Under the pieces are notes generated by a model. It did not search any database, had not been told where the DNA came from, and was given only the letters and a program-made list of their open reading frames with translations. Shown here piece after piece: positions 1-11,803 of a stretch of DNA of 64,000 nucleotides (the first letter of the stretch is position 1; each line of letters starts with the position of its first letter). The stretch is taken from the NCBI GenBank assembly GCA_024336345.1, contig JANFOG010000008.1, forward strand, positions 62,001-126,000, given 5' to 3'. Both the position numbers and the translations under genes were made by a program. The DNA comes from Mariannaea sp. PMI_226. Taxonomy: Eukaryota > Ascomycota > Sordariomycetes > Hypocreales > Nectriaceae.

Positions 1-960
1 ATCAGCTGGCTCGTCCGGGTAGAACGACCTCGCATACAGCAACTTGCTAAAACCAGCCATGTTGCCAGCTTTAACTTGCGCCAGGCCTTCTTCGTACCGC
101 TTCATGGTGGACTCGTGGGTGATGGTCCAGTCGGCCTCAGATGTGCCCGTGACGCGCTTGACGCTCTCAAACATGTCGTTTTGACTGACCACGAAGCTCT
201 TGAGGTACACGGCCTTGTTGAAGAAACCGGAAAGGGTAAGACTCTTGTCGTTTTCGCCGTCGGGGAACTCTTTTAGGCTCAGCAACTTGGCCACGGCTCT
301 CCCGACCTGCGACAAGGTCGAGGTCGAGTTCTTCGTGTTGCCATCGTCATAAAGTGTCAGGGAACGCTTGTCAAAGTCGAACCCAAAGCGCGACTCACCA
401 CCCGCCAGGCTATAATCGTACCAAAATCCACAACACACACTGATCCATTGCATGCCAAGCATCTCAATCTCGTCCCTGTTTGCCTTGGCAACAGGCCCCA
501 GCAATGTGTCCACGCCGAGCTTATTACTGTCAATGTCACCAGCGTAACTGTTGGGCATAACGTAAGGAACGCCAGCCTTGGCGGCCGCCTGAACCAGCTT
601 GCTGTGGGTGTCCCGTGGGGCGGTAGGGGCCATGGAGATGATGAAGAATTGTTGGCCCTTGAGAGCGGCTACAATGCTGGCCTGGTCATTATAGTCGATT
701 GAGGCGACCTGGACGCCGTCGGGCAGTTTGTTGCTGCTGTCTTTGCGGGTGAGGGCCTTGACCGAGTGTTTCCCAGTTTGAAGGAGTGCAGCAGTGATAT
801 GCGATCCGATGGTTCCTCCCGCCTAATGTGGATGTGTCAGTGGTCACAACTCGAACCGTCATTTGTGTGATGTTAACAAGAATAAACTTACCCCGACAAT
901 GGCGACTCTCTCGATGACATTTTTGAAGCCAGCAGGCTGGCCTCTGGCGTATCTAAGCAT
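1..960 (-). CDS. NmrA/isoflavone-reductase-like NAD(P)-binding protein (CipA-like), 3' end cut by window edge
   Basis: Two exons are visible: 892..960 (23 codons, start at 960) and 822..1, separated by an intron with a GTAAGT donor at 891 and a TTAG acceptor; the frame stays open to the left edge, so the C-terminus is missing. The 297 residues seen begin with a Rossmann nucleotide-binding motif, VAIVGAGGTIGSHI at about residues 19-32, with the splice junction inside the glycine-rich loop. A segment predicting atypical short-chain dehydrogenase/NmrA folding follows, including a PYVMPNSYAG stretch. The family contains isoflavone-reductase-like oxidoreductases and NmrA-type redox-sensing regulators; fungal CipA proteins are the closest pattern I recognise. 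No Tyr-x3-Lys catalytic pair is obvious, so it may be either a reductase or a cofactor-sensing protein. The substrate cannot be inferred. Confidence 0.85.
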
Positions 961-1779
961 GTTTCTATTCATCTATCAAGAGATGGGATTGAATACCAGA
1001 ATTATTATTGTTGTGATTGTTGTCGCAAGTGGTTATCAGGGTGGTCAAGGAGGAGGGGATGGTTAGTATATTGTGCTTCTCTTCAGTGGGAAACATCGTC
1101 CCTTTATGCATTTCCAGGCTCAGCCTCGTTTTGAATGAATCTCGGTGTATTCAGATCCGATAAGGTTGGAAAATCCCCGAACAACAATTCTCCATCTTGT
1201 GTCTCCGAGTTGACCCGGCCAAGTCCAGAGGGTGAATAGGCCCATTTTCTCAGTCGTAGCAGCCGCAACAGCCAGGCACAGTAATCCAAAACAATGAACA
1301 CAACACAAAAAGCCTGACACTGTCTGAAGGGCATCCCTGCATGCGGTGGTTGTGGATGGCGGCCAAAGACCGCAGCAGCCGCAGCAGCCGCAGCAGCCGC
1401 AGCAACCGCAGCAACCGCAGCAACCGCACCGTATTGAGCCGTATAAGAGAACCATAACCGGGATTATTCAACACTGATGTTGGAGCGACCTCCTAGCATC
1501 ATCTCCAGCAATGGCCAGAATGAGGAAGATGGAAGTCCCTAAGAAGTAGCAACAAACTTATCTACACTCTGTTGCGCTCCACAGTAACCGACACATCAAT
1601 AAGATGCGCATAGTCCGACAAACGTCATCACCATAAAGTTATTCAGAATGGTCCCTACTGATGAGCTGATTCGTCACTTATACCTCCTTCACTTCGCCGC
1701 AATAACAACTCTCAAGGCTATCTTCAAGCTAGTGTCGGGCGCCCCCAGTCCCTTACCGGCGAAGCCCTCTTTGTCCCCA
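961..1779. other. Intergenic stretch with a nonamer repeat
   Basis: This lies between the NmrA-like gene and the decayed transporter. It should hold the promoter of the NmrA-like gene (start at 960). The only distinct structure is the GC-rich nonamer array at 1370..1429. Open frames across it on the minus strand are low-complexity translations of that array and are not supported as genes. Confidence 0.6.
1370..1429. repeat. Imperfect nonamer minisatellite (CCGCAGCAR)6
   Basis: Six tandem 9-bp units run from 1370 to 1423, followed by a partial unit CCGCAC. The first three units read CCGCAGCAG and the next three CCGCAGCAA, so the array splits into two homogeneous blocks differing by one base. 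It is in a non-coding stretch. It could act as a length-variable microsatellite. Confidence 0.9.
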
Positions 1780-2950
1780 CCATCGGTTCCTCCTAGCTCC
1801 TAACCCAAGTTGGTCTTGCCTGACTGTCTTGCCCCGGCGTATCATATCATTGCCCGGTCCCTTCGGTATCGAGAATGAGCCTGCCAAGGTGAACTGATTC
1901 TTGGCGGGATACTCCCTCACTGTCGGTGCATTTATTCTCATCGCGGGCCGTCTCGGCAACGTCTTCAGCCACAAGCGTTTCTTCGTCGTCGGCTTCGCTT
2001 AGTTTAGCCTGCTGGCTGCCCTCGTTGGATTTGCTGTCTACAGCGGCCTCGTCTTCTTCGCTTTCTGCTGTGGCATGCAGGGCATCGGTCCGCCTTTGCT
2101 GCTGCCCAACTCCATCGCAATCATCAGCCGTTGCTATTACCCGGGACTCCGTCAAAACATGACCGTCAATCCGTTCGGTGCCATTCCCCCGGCGGCTTCC
2201 TTGTCGGCCCCGTTTTCACCAGCCTGCTCTCACAGATGGCCCGGTGGCCCTGGACCTATTAGATCATGTGCTTTGCGTGCCTTCTACTGGCTCTTTTTGG
2301 CCTTTTGCTATTCCTGTGATGCCACCGCTGCGCAACCCGGAACATGAGATGTCTAGCGTGTGGCAGCGAGTCAACATCTTTGGTTCCCTCGTTGGCATGG
2401 CCGCCCTGGGCCTCTTCATTGTCGCCTGGAACCAAGTTCCTGATGTTGGTTGTTCAGCACCTTGCATGTACATCACCATGACTATCGACATCGTAATATT
2501 CGTGGTCTTCGTCCTTACCAAGAAGAGGGTTCTGCAAGCTCTGATCTGCTTCGGCGTCCTGGAGATCAAACCCTTCTTCACCTGGGCCTCCATCAGCACC
2601 GGCTGGCCAAGCTTCAGCATCGATATTGGAATTTGCCTGTCCACCAGACCTTCTTGGCCATCATCATCTTTCCCTAGGATATGGACACGTTCTTCCCTGC
2701 CGCCGCCGTCGTCCTGAGTCGGACCATGCTGCTGTGTGACCGGGGTCTCGCCGCGTTACTGGTCAACCTCTTTGTCAGCTACTCCATTTCCATCGGGCCC
2801 GCAGGTAAATGACGGAGGGAAAGATGTTCTATGAGGTTCTCAGGATGCTTTTACATGAGTGTCAGTCTTTCTGGCTCGGACATAGTCGTGGTTCTGATCT
2901 TCTGGTTTGTCGAGCGCTGGCATCTGAGAAGGTGCCAAGGAAACGAGACA
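1780..2950 (+). pseudogene. Decayed MFS multidrug transporter (DHA2/14-TM type)
   Basis: Fragments of one transporter follow in order in different frames. About 1868-2190 contains a motif-A-like loop (AGRLGNVFSHKRFF) and GMQGIGPPLLLPNSIAI, typical of a DHA2 drug:H+ antiporter. About 2195-2300 continues with GGFLVGPVFTSLLSQMA. About 2290-2640 gives further membrane segments. About 2680-2800 gives DMDTFFPAAAVVLS and LVNLFVSYSISIG, and about 2830-2930 a last hydrophobic helix. In-frame stops occur at 1895..1897, 2000..2002 (TAG, probably replacing Trp) and 2260..2262 (TAG, also in a probable Trp context), and at least three frame changes are needed, so no intact product is possible. Introns cannot explain the stops because the flanking residues are conserved-looking. 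It neighbours a Zn2Cys6 regulator, a common regulator-pump pairing, now broken. Confidence 0.78.
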
Positions 2951-3098
2951 AACAAGAGTGGATTATCTCTAGGTGTGTATTATCACTATATACAGAAACA
3001 TGTCCTAGAATGCCGAAGCATGTTTCAATGCGTTGCGTGCTGAATGAAGCTGAGTGAGAGTCAAGCAAATGTGGAACGATCTTTTCCGTCGCCTACAA

Positions 3099-4928
3099 CT
3101 AGACGTCAGGACCAAACATGGACACATATGGCTCGATGAGGAGCTGGTCCCAGTCTATCCCCCAGCCTATGACCCCCCAGCCCGTGTCTGGCACAGCATT
3201 GTTGGCTTCTGAGTTCGGTTGCATCTGGCAGAATTGATAGCCTGCTTCGACAGCTTCCAGCTGGGCTAGTTCCTTTCGCTTCTTTGCGGTATGGAGGCTG
3301 AGTAGATGCCGTGCCATAGACAATGCCTCACGCGTCGGTCCTGTGTCGGCAGCCTTGACAACATTCTCCAAGCCCTTGAAGGCAGCGGCTATTTGAATGG
3401 AAGTGGCTGGTGTGTCGATGGCCAATAAGACGCAGGTATACTGGAAGACGCTGCCGATGACGTTCCAGAACAGATGACCCTGGTTTGCTAGCTGCTGAGC
3501 TACGTCCACTGCAGCGTTGCCACAGTCAATGACGATTTTAATGATGTCGTCTGATATACCCATCTTGAGCTGGTAAATGCGTCGATAGAAGCAAAACGCA
3601 AGCTCCGCCTTCGTCACTACCAGAAACGGGTGAGTGAATTGGAGCTTATCTAATGCCTTCATACGCTCAAATAGCTCATCCCGAGGAGTTGGAGGCTGAC
3701 ATTCGAGGCGGAACGGCGAGTTGGGCGCTGGGATGATCTGGGCTATTTGCACGAACTGGTCGGCAACGGATCCTGCCGTGGGGATGATAGCCTGGCAAGT
3801 CACAGCCCGGAATCGTACAGCGGAGCGATCGTACTCATAGGATAGCAGATTATGGCCAGCCCACGAGATCCAAAATATTCGCCTCAGTCGGTCTAAATCA
3901 TGTCCAACAAGAGCGGCGCCGGCGACAGACGCCATTTTCTTGATATTCTCCTCCTCGTGCAGCCCTACAGCTTCGCACAGATGCAGCGCAGTGCACGACG
4001 CAATCCAGGCGTTGTTGGGGCGGCTCGTGGCTCGTAGGTAAACGACGCGCATGGCCCACGCAACGATGTGATCGATGTCTAGCATGCGCATGGAGGCCGG
4101 ATCATCGAGAATGGCTTTGGCATACTGTACAAGTTCAGCCTCCCGTGGGTGTCTATTTGAGGATAGAAACGAGCCGAGAGCGGCTACGCCAGCGGCTACA
4201 GCGCCAAAGGCGATCATGGTACTTGCGGGGCCATAGTAATAATCTCGACATCGCTGAGCAAAAATTCTCGGGTCCAGGAGGTCGATGACAGGTGCCAGTG
4301 CCGAGAAGTACACACCCGAGAAGAAGTCAAGGTCGGCTGCTGAGATGAGAGTCCCCAGTAAGGCATGGGCGCTAGAAGCCTCCTCGGGGCGGATACCAAA
4401 GTTGTAGGCGAGCGATTGTATCTTGGAAGGGCTGCTGGAGCCGAGGGCCCCACTTAGGATGTGCGGGAATGCCATGGCCGCTGACGCCCCGGCGTATCTG
4501 GACCTGTGGTGGTCGAAGATGCCGACAGGAGTCGTGGTGGCCGTGGATGCGCCGGCCTCGAGGGTGGAGCCGCCATCGGCTTCGCGGGGGCTTCGCTCTG
4601 CTTGAGACGGGCTGCCGGAACTCCGTAATGTGGCGCCGGCCCGGTTTGCTGTACTACATCCGCCCTCCAGGTTGACGCGCTTGTCTGGAGTAGGAGCATA
4701 TACGGCGCCGCGCGTGGTGCCAGCGATGTCTTCGGCGGTGGCGGCGGCGGCGGAGTAACTGCAGGTGTATTCATATGTGGTACAAGTGCCGCAAGGGTAT
4801 TCACCATCGCATTTCCGCTTGCGCTTCTGGCAAGGGTTGCATGCCTTCCTCGCGCGCTTCCGCCTAGTCATTGGCATTGACATGTCTGCCAATGATGTAT
4901 GAGCTTCAAAGCACCTGTGGAAACACAA
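3099..4928 (-). CDS. Zn2Cys6 (C6 zinc cluster) transcription factor
   Basis: This is a single uninterrupted frame of 609 codons. The N-terminus carries a complete fungal binuclear zinc cluster, C-x2-C-x6-C-x5-C-x2-C-x6-C, at residues 30, 33, 40, 46, 49 and 56, preceded by a basic stretch (RRKRARK). An Ala-rich linker encoded by GCC/GCG repeats follows. From about residue 190 the protein has the helical, moderately hydrophobic character of the fungal-specific regulatory middle-homology region (for example LDPRIFAQRCRDYYYG and WIASCTALHLCEAVGL). The annotated first Met is 15 codons upstream of a second Met (at 4883) that directly precedes the basic region; the shorter start, MSMPMTRRK, is equally plausible. 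It should be a nuclear DNA-binding regulator. Its targets are unknown. Neighbours are a decayed MFS pump on one side and an unassigned 1.2 kb on the other. Confidence 0.92.
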   Translation of the reverse strand: MCFHRCFEAHTSLADMSMPMTRRKRARKACNPCQKRKRKCDGEYPCGTCTTYEYTCSYSAAAATAEDIAGTTRGAVYAPTPDKRVNLEGGCSTANRAGATLRSSGSPSQAERSPREADGGSTLEAGASTATTTPVGIFDHHRSRYAGASAAMAFPHILSGALGSSSPSKIQSLAYNFGIRPEEASSAHALLGTLISAADLDFFSGVYFSALAPVIDLLDPRIFAQRCRDYYYGPASTMIAFGAVAAGVAALGSFLSSNRHPREAELVQYAKAILDDPASMRMLDIDHIVAWAMRVVYLRATSRPNNAWIASCTALHLCEAVGLHEEENIKKMASVAGAALVGHDLDRLRRIFWISWAGHNLLSYEYDRSAVRFRAVTCQAIIPTAGSVADQFVQIAQIIPAPNSPFRLECQPPTPRDELFERMKALDKLQFTHPFLVVTKAELAFCFYRRIYQLKMGISDDIIKIVIDCGNAAVDVAQQLANQGHLFWNVIGSVFQYTCVLLAIDTPATSIQIAAAFKGLENVVKAADTGPTREALSMARHLLSLHTAKKRKELAQLEAVEAGYQFCQMQPNSEANNAVPDTGWGVIGWGIDWDQLLIEPYVSMFGPDV

Positions 4929-6127
4929 CTGTAGTAGAGCTGACCTATTTTATTGCATTCAAGCGAGACACAAGGCCACAGTTGATATTCCGCCAACCAT
5001 GATGCGCGCACGTCAAAAAAAAAAAAAGGAAAAAGGGTCGTCCCGTGTTAGGCAATGGTCTTGAATTTGCTTGCGATTGTTAATCCCATCAGGTACCCGT
5101 AGGGCCTGAGATTAGTCATATAGGTTATCGGTACGGAATCGTCAGTCATAAAAGAATGTTGGTCGAGGCAGTTGTTTTTTTACTGTTAACTACCTTCAAC
5201 AATGCTATTTCTGTCACGTGGCAAGGCTTGCTAGTGCGATTTGTGCATCGCTCTCAGACTGAATAAGCAAGACCTGTATCATGTGACTAGATGACAAGGG
5301 ACATCCGGGTATCTCCCATGAAGGTATTCAACACAACCATAATCAGTTTAAATAATAATAGTCATCAGGAACACTTCTTGATCAATCTTATAGCCTTGTC
5401 ATAGGCCTTTGGTATCATATTTGGACTTCATTGGACCATCCGTACCGCCGGACCACTCGCAAACACCTCATCTCTCCAAATAACTTTGCATATCGTCAGT
5501 GTGTATACTTTTCAACTTCATCGTTAGAATGAAGCAGCTCAATTATGGGAAGTCCCAGCGCATCTGAGCCAGAGTCGATGTGATGAGACTCTTTTCACCC
5601 ACCCCTTTAGTTACGGTAACTGAAGATTATGCGGATTGTCTGGGTTTTGGGAGTCACGTCTAAGACTCATCCTAGAAACATTGCGACTCCTCCAGACTCA
5701 TTGATCGCTGAGTTTCTCGAGTAGTTATTTCCGGCTAATAACGAGGGAGAAACAGTTACTCTAGTCACCTAAGCGATAGGACTATCACCTTGACACAAAT
5801 ACAGAATCATAAGGACGAACTCAGGTTTTGTCAATTGTCCTCCTTGTTTGATGATATCCTTTCCTGGATTAAGTTCAGACAAGCCTAAAGCTATGTCTAG
5901 CCTCATCAATAATTTTCTTATTGGTTAAAGTGGATTTAGTCACAAGGTAAGAGAAGAGTCAAGTTAGTTACCTACCAAGACTCTGAATGACAAAACATGC
6001 ATTATAACCACGATGCCGAATTTCGATAATAAATAGGAGTAAAATAATAGTATTGCTTGGGATAATGTATATAAAGCAACGATAACTCATCATCCAGAGC
6101 CATCGTATTAAACCAAGGAAGGTCCAT
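4929..6127. other. Intergenic region, no gene recognised
   Basis: AT-rich, with an A-run near 5016-5028 and no open frame of credible length. It should contain the promoter of the zinc-cluster gene and the 3' end of the methyltransferase gene. I see no repeat or known element. Confidence 0.6.
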
Positions 6128-7550
6128 TCATTCTGGCTTTCGACCCCAGACAACTTTCAGTCGAATATAGGAGTGTATGTTGCGGTCCCGAATTTCACGG
6201 CGGAAGTGAGCAACATAGACTTGGACCTCTTCCCTTGACCACCCAAGGGTATTAGCAACAAAAAGAATGAACCCTTCAGTATCCTGTGTAGCAAACACTT
6301 CAGCAAAGCGGCCAATTTCCTTGTACTTGGGATCTTTTGCCCAGGGACTCAATGGACACTGGTTCCAATGAAAAATGTCAGCTTTGAGCCGTTTAGTTGC
6401 CATCGAAAGAGGGTTTCACCTTAAAATCCCATTCCTGTATATCAACAAACCCTGCGTCTTCCATAGCCTTTCTTTGCAGCCCTTGCTCAATAACTGTGAA
6501 TGTGCGGCCAGTGACTTTCGAAGCATCATTAAATATTGGGCCCCACTGAGCGCATGCTGAGCCGGGCTTTACAGTCCCATCATCACTTTCTACCATGGGG
6601 GTAGTTTCGAAGCTTTCAAGGTAACCTCCAGGCTTCAAGGATTTGAATGCCTCCTTAAATAGTTGGGTCCAATCCGGAATACACCCAATGAGGTAACGAA
6701 TGTGGATATAATCGAAAGCCTCAGCAGCAAAGGTCCATTCTTGGGTGCAATCTTCGATTTCACTTTAGGCCATAAGAGTGTGGTCAAATCCGGTTCCATA
6801 TCGTTTGGTTTTACTTACAATTTTACATTTGGAGGTAGCCAAGAAGGTTGAATAGGCGAAATATCGGTGCCAATGACTTCACAGCTCGGGTATTCGTCCG
6901 CAAAGTCACTACATAAAGTCAGCATTCAACTTGTAAATTAGTAGGATGAGAGCCAATGAGCCTATCATACATTGCCCATACACCTATTTAGGGGTAATTT
7001 TAGCAATAGTTCGCACGAAAAAATAGCCAACAAATCAGTCCTTACCAGTACCACATCCAATGTCTAATGCTTTCTATGATAAAGAGCTTCGGATTAACGC
7101 GATGGATCGGTGTTTTATATATAACACGGCATACCTGAATCCCTTTATCAAGAGGGGCGAAGTGCAGCTTTCCGTCTTGAGCAAGGGTAAACATATGATG
7201 GCTGTAAACTGGTGAGGCTGATGTGTCGTAGTCAAGCTAAAAGGCAATCTTACGCTATATCCATGACATCACTTTGGCGTTCATCGTTCGAGCCCCTAAT
7301 TCCTTGAACCTTAGAATGACGGAAATATTCAGGGGCAGGGAAGCATTCATATTTACCAATACAGTGAGTTTCCTCTCTCACTATGATATGTTCTACCATT
7401 AATCGTTCTATAATGGAGGATGCTAGACGAAAGCGAAGCAGTGGTGGATTCATCATCGGTCCCTAAAGCTGAGTCGGTATCAAAAGTTTCCTCCACTACA
7501 TCGTCAGCCTCAATCAAGGAATCCTGCGCGAAGGACGGTGGAGTCGTCAT
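6128..7550 (-). CDS. LaeA-like SAM-dependent methyltransferase
   Basis: Eight exons join into 335 codons with all phases consistent: 7357..7550, 7254..7295, 7135..7201, 7046..7073, 6971..6983 (13 nt), 6819..6908, 6420..6762 and 6128..6358. The start at 7550 is chosen because the frame upstream lacks family character. The product has an acidic N-terminus, a [14 protein letters not shown] segment, then SAM-binding motif I ([16 protein letters not shown]) assembled across three exons. Motif II-like [16 protein letters not shown] follows, then the motif around LKPGGYLES, and the C-terminal family signature [19 protein letters not shown]. This is the UMTA/LaeA-type class. LaeA itself is a nuclear regulator of secondary metabolism, but the many paralogues differ in role, and no biosynthetic gene lies beside this one. 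Family assignment is secure; function is inferred only at class level. Confidence 0.9.
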
Positions 7551-10500
7551 CTTTCCCGTCTCCGTGCCTGGGGTTAGATCTTGGAAAAGAAACCAAGTAG
7601 GAAAAGTACAAAAAAATGAATCAAAAGGATTTAAATGGTCGTCACGAACTAGTAGAGTTCGTGGATCTTTCAATGTTGAATTCGTTGTTGTCACGTTCTG
7701 ATGGAGTGGGTTGTGAGCTGTTTTGTGCATATGCACGTTGGTCGCACCCCTGGAAGTGTACACGGAACGGACCGTGCTATGTGCTGATATCGAGGAATGA
7801 GTGGCTTTATTACAAATAATCCCTGCAACAGTCTTCTTCATGTTGTCCGGTCATGCCTATGCGCTGTCTTTACATTCTGCGGGGTTAAAGTTCCTGTCAT
7901 CCAAAATATCAACGTGGCGCAGAAGTTAAGTTCATCTAACTACCAGGCCCTCTGCCTCAAAGGGCTTGATGGTACCAACCTTGGGAGATGGTTGATTTAT
8001 TTAAACTTTTCAAATCCCTTACCGTTCATATCAATAAAACCTGTAGAAGAACCTCCCCCTTTATTCAATATTTGGTTGCACTATGTTCGATTTTCACAAA
8101 GGTCATATACATACCATGGCTCCGAAAGGGCAGCCTAGCATAGGCAGAATGTGTTGGCTTATTGACGGGGCTAGAGTGCTAGATCCACTAAAGAAGTCCA
8201 GAAATACCAGGGGAAACAACTGTCCAATCGCGGATCTTCCACACACTCCATGTCAATGTCCAGCGTTTCCAACGAGAAGAACCGAGAGGGAATCATATGG
8301 ATCATACCATAGATCCAATTGACATGGTTCTTGTAATGTTGATATGGAGCTCTCATCGTGCGATACCTATATTAACAAGAGACAATAATTAATAAATTTC
8401 TAAGACTAGACAATTCTTCAAGATGACAAAGATCATAGACTATCAGGCTTGCCGTCCCCACACCAATGTGCTTGGTTCGGTATGTCAAGAACCACAAAAT
8501 TCACAACAGTGCCGACTCTGAACGCATGAACGACTATGTATTCAATAGGTTTTCGCTTCTGAGTGGTCATGGACCATATTTAGTCTCAAGTAGAGCATAA
8601 ATGCCTTGTCCCCTAAAATGTAACCCGAACGGTTGACATGGATTGTTGTGGCCCGACCGAGACAACATGTGCCTTCTTGGCATGGGTACCCTGGGCCACA
8701 TATACATTCCAATCTCTTACCACCCACCAAATCTTCTTGGCTAGTGAGCTTGGGGCGTACGGTGCCGCGCTTATCCCGGTCTTTGTTGACGACTGGGAAG
8801 AAGACTTTTAATGTCAGATGTAATCTGTACAGAGTACTATGTCGCCCTTCTTGCAAGCACGTCCAAGACATAGGCTAGATTTTGGAGCGACTATCTCTCA
8901 GTTCCTGATTTCATGCCATAAACCTGACAGAGTGGTATATCAGAGCTTGAAAGCAAATTGTCAATATCAAATTATGTGTGTTGATACTGCACTCGTCAGT
9001 ATCACTTTCAAATATTTTCTTTCTCGTTAGTTAGTCACTAAAATAAATGCAGCCGTAGGAAGCACAAGTCAAATTTAACACAAATCTTGACTAATAGATT
9101 GAGCCTTGAGCTGTTTAACTCCATCTTCAGCACTTTTCCTTTGAGGATCATATAACTAGTATCGTTGAGATCAATTCAAAAAAAAAAAAAAACGTGAATA
9201 TGAAATATGAAGAAGAATAATGTATTGATAGTCCATTGAGAGAAAAGAAAAACTGGCTCTTCTTATATCTTTTGCTACCAAGGTCACAGAGCTTTGAGTT
9301 ACAGGTCATTTTAGACTCTTTTAGCGCCGCTACGATAATTCAATGAAGCTAGGATGGCCGTCAACTGTGTCTATCTTAGAGTTAGTCAGGTGTGCAGTCA
9401 GGATAATCCACTTGGCAATGTGTACAGAGCGTGAACGACGCGTTTAAGCCATGGTATTGGAGGGGCTGAAGATAGTAACCAAAGTAAAGTAAAGCTTTGC
9501 GTTCGCCCCCCAATGAAAGTAAAGTAGCTTTCGTTTCTGCCTAAAATACAAGACTTAACATTTCATTGATATAGCTTGACTACGGCTAAATCTTCATTAC
9601 GTGAACCATCACAACCTCTGGTGGGAACTACCATCCAAACTCGTGACTGACGCACTTCAAATTTTCAGCTACTTTTTTTCATGTACTGAAAGTAACTTGA
9701 TTATGCAGAACTTCCCTTCTCTCGCGACAATGCAACGGCTTAATACTATTATCCCCCACCAAATATTGATACTTTCAAGGTTAATCACGGGTTGGTAATT
9801 ATGTCCAATTATCAACGAACCAGCGATTATGTCACAGCCGAGTCAAGACAGCGAATGGCAACCTCCATGTCAATACAGTCTTACATGATATGCGCTTTTG
9901 TTGCCACAATCTCTATAGAAAGATAATAATGGTACTACACGATAAACTATATCTCACCCTGTTTTATCTTCTCAGTGAAATCCCTGCATCTATCGTTCAA
10001 TGTTTATGCCTCTTGATGCGAGATATAGAGCTTTGCCTCGAAATTGCCGAAGAATCAAAAGTGATATAAGTTAAAGCTCCACTCGAATGCACTATCGTAT
10101 TTAAGAATGATAAGCTTGATCGGAACTTTTTGCCGGGAGAAGAAAGTTAACACCAAGCAGTCCCAACCAAGTTGACAGAACGTGTCGTCAAACCGAGGTG
10201 CGACAAGAGTTTGGAAACGGGGCTCGCTTAGAGTAAGATATTGGGCGCAATAATCGTCAAATAACATGCATTAAAGCCAAACGTACATCATTGATTAGAT
10301 TGCAGGAACCACGCCGGGCTTATACGCCACTGGCAACGCGTCTGGATAAAGATTTGATGGCAATTTACAAGCTGCAGAAATCACTCTTATTGAAGTAACG
10401 CAATGAATTTAGGCCGCTCTGGATAACATAAAAGTCTGCTCCTGGGCAGGGCTTGATAGTTGGTAGCTACTGAATTACGATCGATCTTCTAGTGGATCGA

Positions 10501-11803
10501 GTAGTCCGTCGCTCAGATCAAACAAGTCACCGAGCAGTAATTCTCCTAGATGCACCTCGCAATCCTAAAGGGGGTGAGTGCCTTCGCATAATAAATATGA
10601 TCCTTATACATCGCAGACCCAATATTGATCTCCATTCGTAGCAGAGTTCTCTGATCTCTGTGCTGACGCAGGAAGAACCCGCATCAAGGCGAATGGAAGC
10701 TAGGCAACAAAAGTACCAATAACGCACGGTTGACGTTTCTTCAATCCCTTCTGGATCATAAGTCCACACATTTTCGCATGAATCACATGTAACTCAGCCA
10801 CCCACATCGCTGCTTTGCGTTCGGTCTGGCTTCCTACCCATCATTGTTCGTCACGCCTCTAGATATATCGCGGTATTGGCTACCTGCTCACACAGCTAGC
10901 TCTCGTTAAATTGATCCACCAGTAAGTTGATTTAAGGGACCAAGACCAAGCTGAGGCTTCCATGCCAGCCTGAACTGAACCTTGGATAGAGATGGCCGCG
11001 CTTTACTGCATGAAAGTAATTGCAGCTTTTTACTTTTCCAAAGAGAGAGCTGTTCTTTTATACCAAAGCAAATGCCTCACCGTTATCGCTAATCTGTACA
11101 TAGCAGATGCAAAAATCTAGTAGTCTGGCTATCCAACAATCTTCAGATAGAAAGCATTGTAGCATCCACTAATAATATTTTCAATAACCTGGCTGCTAGA
11201 CTTAATGCCGATTTGAGTACTTCTTTCAAACACAGGAAAAGCGGCAAAATATTCAATATCTAGCTGATTGTTATTTTAATTGAACGCAAGAGTCTTTTGG
11301 ACACCCCGCTTGGGTAACTTGGACTGGACGCGCAGATAGGCATACTGATTTTTATCTGGCGCCAGTCTGATACTTTTCTCTTTTCACGTCGTAATCATTT
11401 CACTGAAGGTCCATGGCCATGTCATGGCCCCGCTTCTTTACCCACAGGATGAGGAATACGGGAGGCAGCCTTCCAGCCCGTGGAGAAGCTCGTAGAGTGC
11501 ACAAAAAGACTGACACAGCCCCTATCTGTGGAGCCAGGGTTAGAAGGCCGTGATTGGGTCCTGGGAGCTTGCTTCACATGAGTTCTCAAGCGACTAGTTT
11601 TCCGTGGCCAACTCGGAGGATGTGGAGACACACAGTGACTAAGCGGACATAGACAGGCGTCTATTTCTGGATTATCTGTCCCCTAAGTTCATTAAAGCCC
11701 TCCATCGTGCATCTTTTGCACGTCTTTCATTATTTGGTCGTTCCTACGACTGCCCTCTCGTCAGCGCACTCTGCAAACTTGATCCAGAATAGCACACACA
11801 AAT
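7551..11803. other. 4.2 kb without a convincing gene
   Basis: Apart from possible coding debris at 8160..8880, I see only short AT-rich open frames (for example 10055..10267 minus and 10527..10769 minus) with no family resemblance, and homopolymer A near 9178-9192. No terminal repeats or transposase motifs were found. Confidence 0.5.
8160..8880 (-). pseudogene. Possible gene remnant, unidentified
   Basis: On the minus strand a 109-codon frame at 8542..8871 contains a cysteine-dense stretch, CICGPGYPCQEGTCC. Near 8545 the coding character moves to another frame reading IEYIVVHAFRVGTVV and then LDIPNQAHWCGDGKPDSL before a stop. A third frame at 8171..8356 (ending towards 8171) reads NHVNWIYGMIHMIPSRFF. 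The pieces look more protein-like than chance but do not join through good splice sites. I do not recognise the family. It may be an unannotated multi-exon gene or a decayed one. Confidence 0.25.

Noticed and set aside
1104..1474. Minus-strand frames rich in CGCCGC or RLLRLL
   Set aside because: They are translations of the nonamer repeat in three frames and have no protein character.
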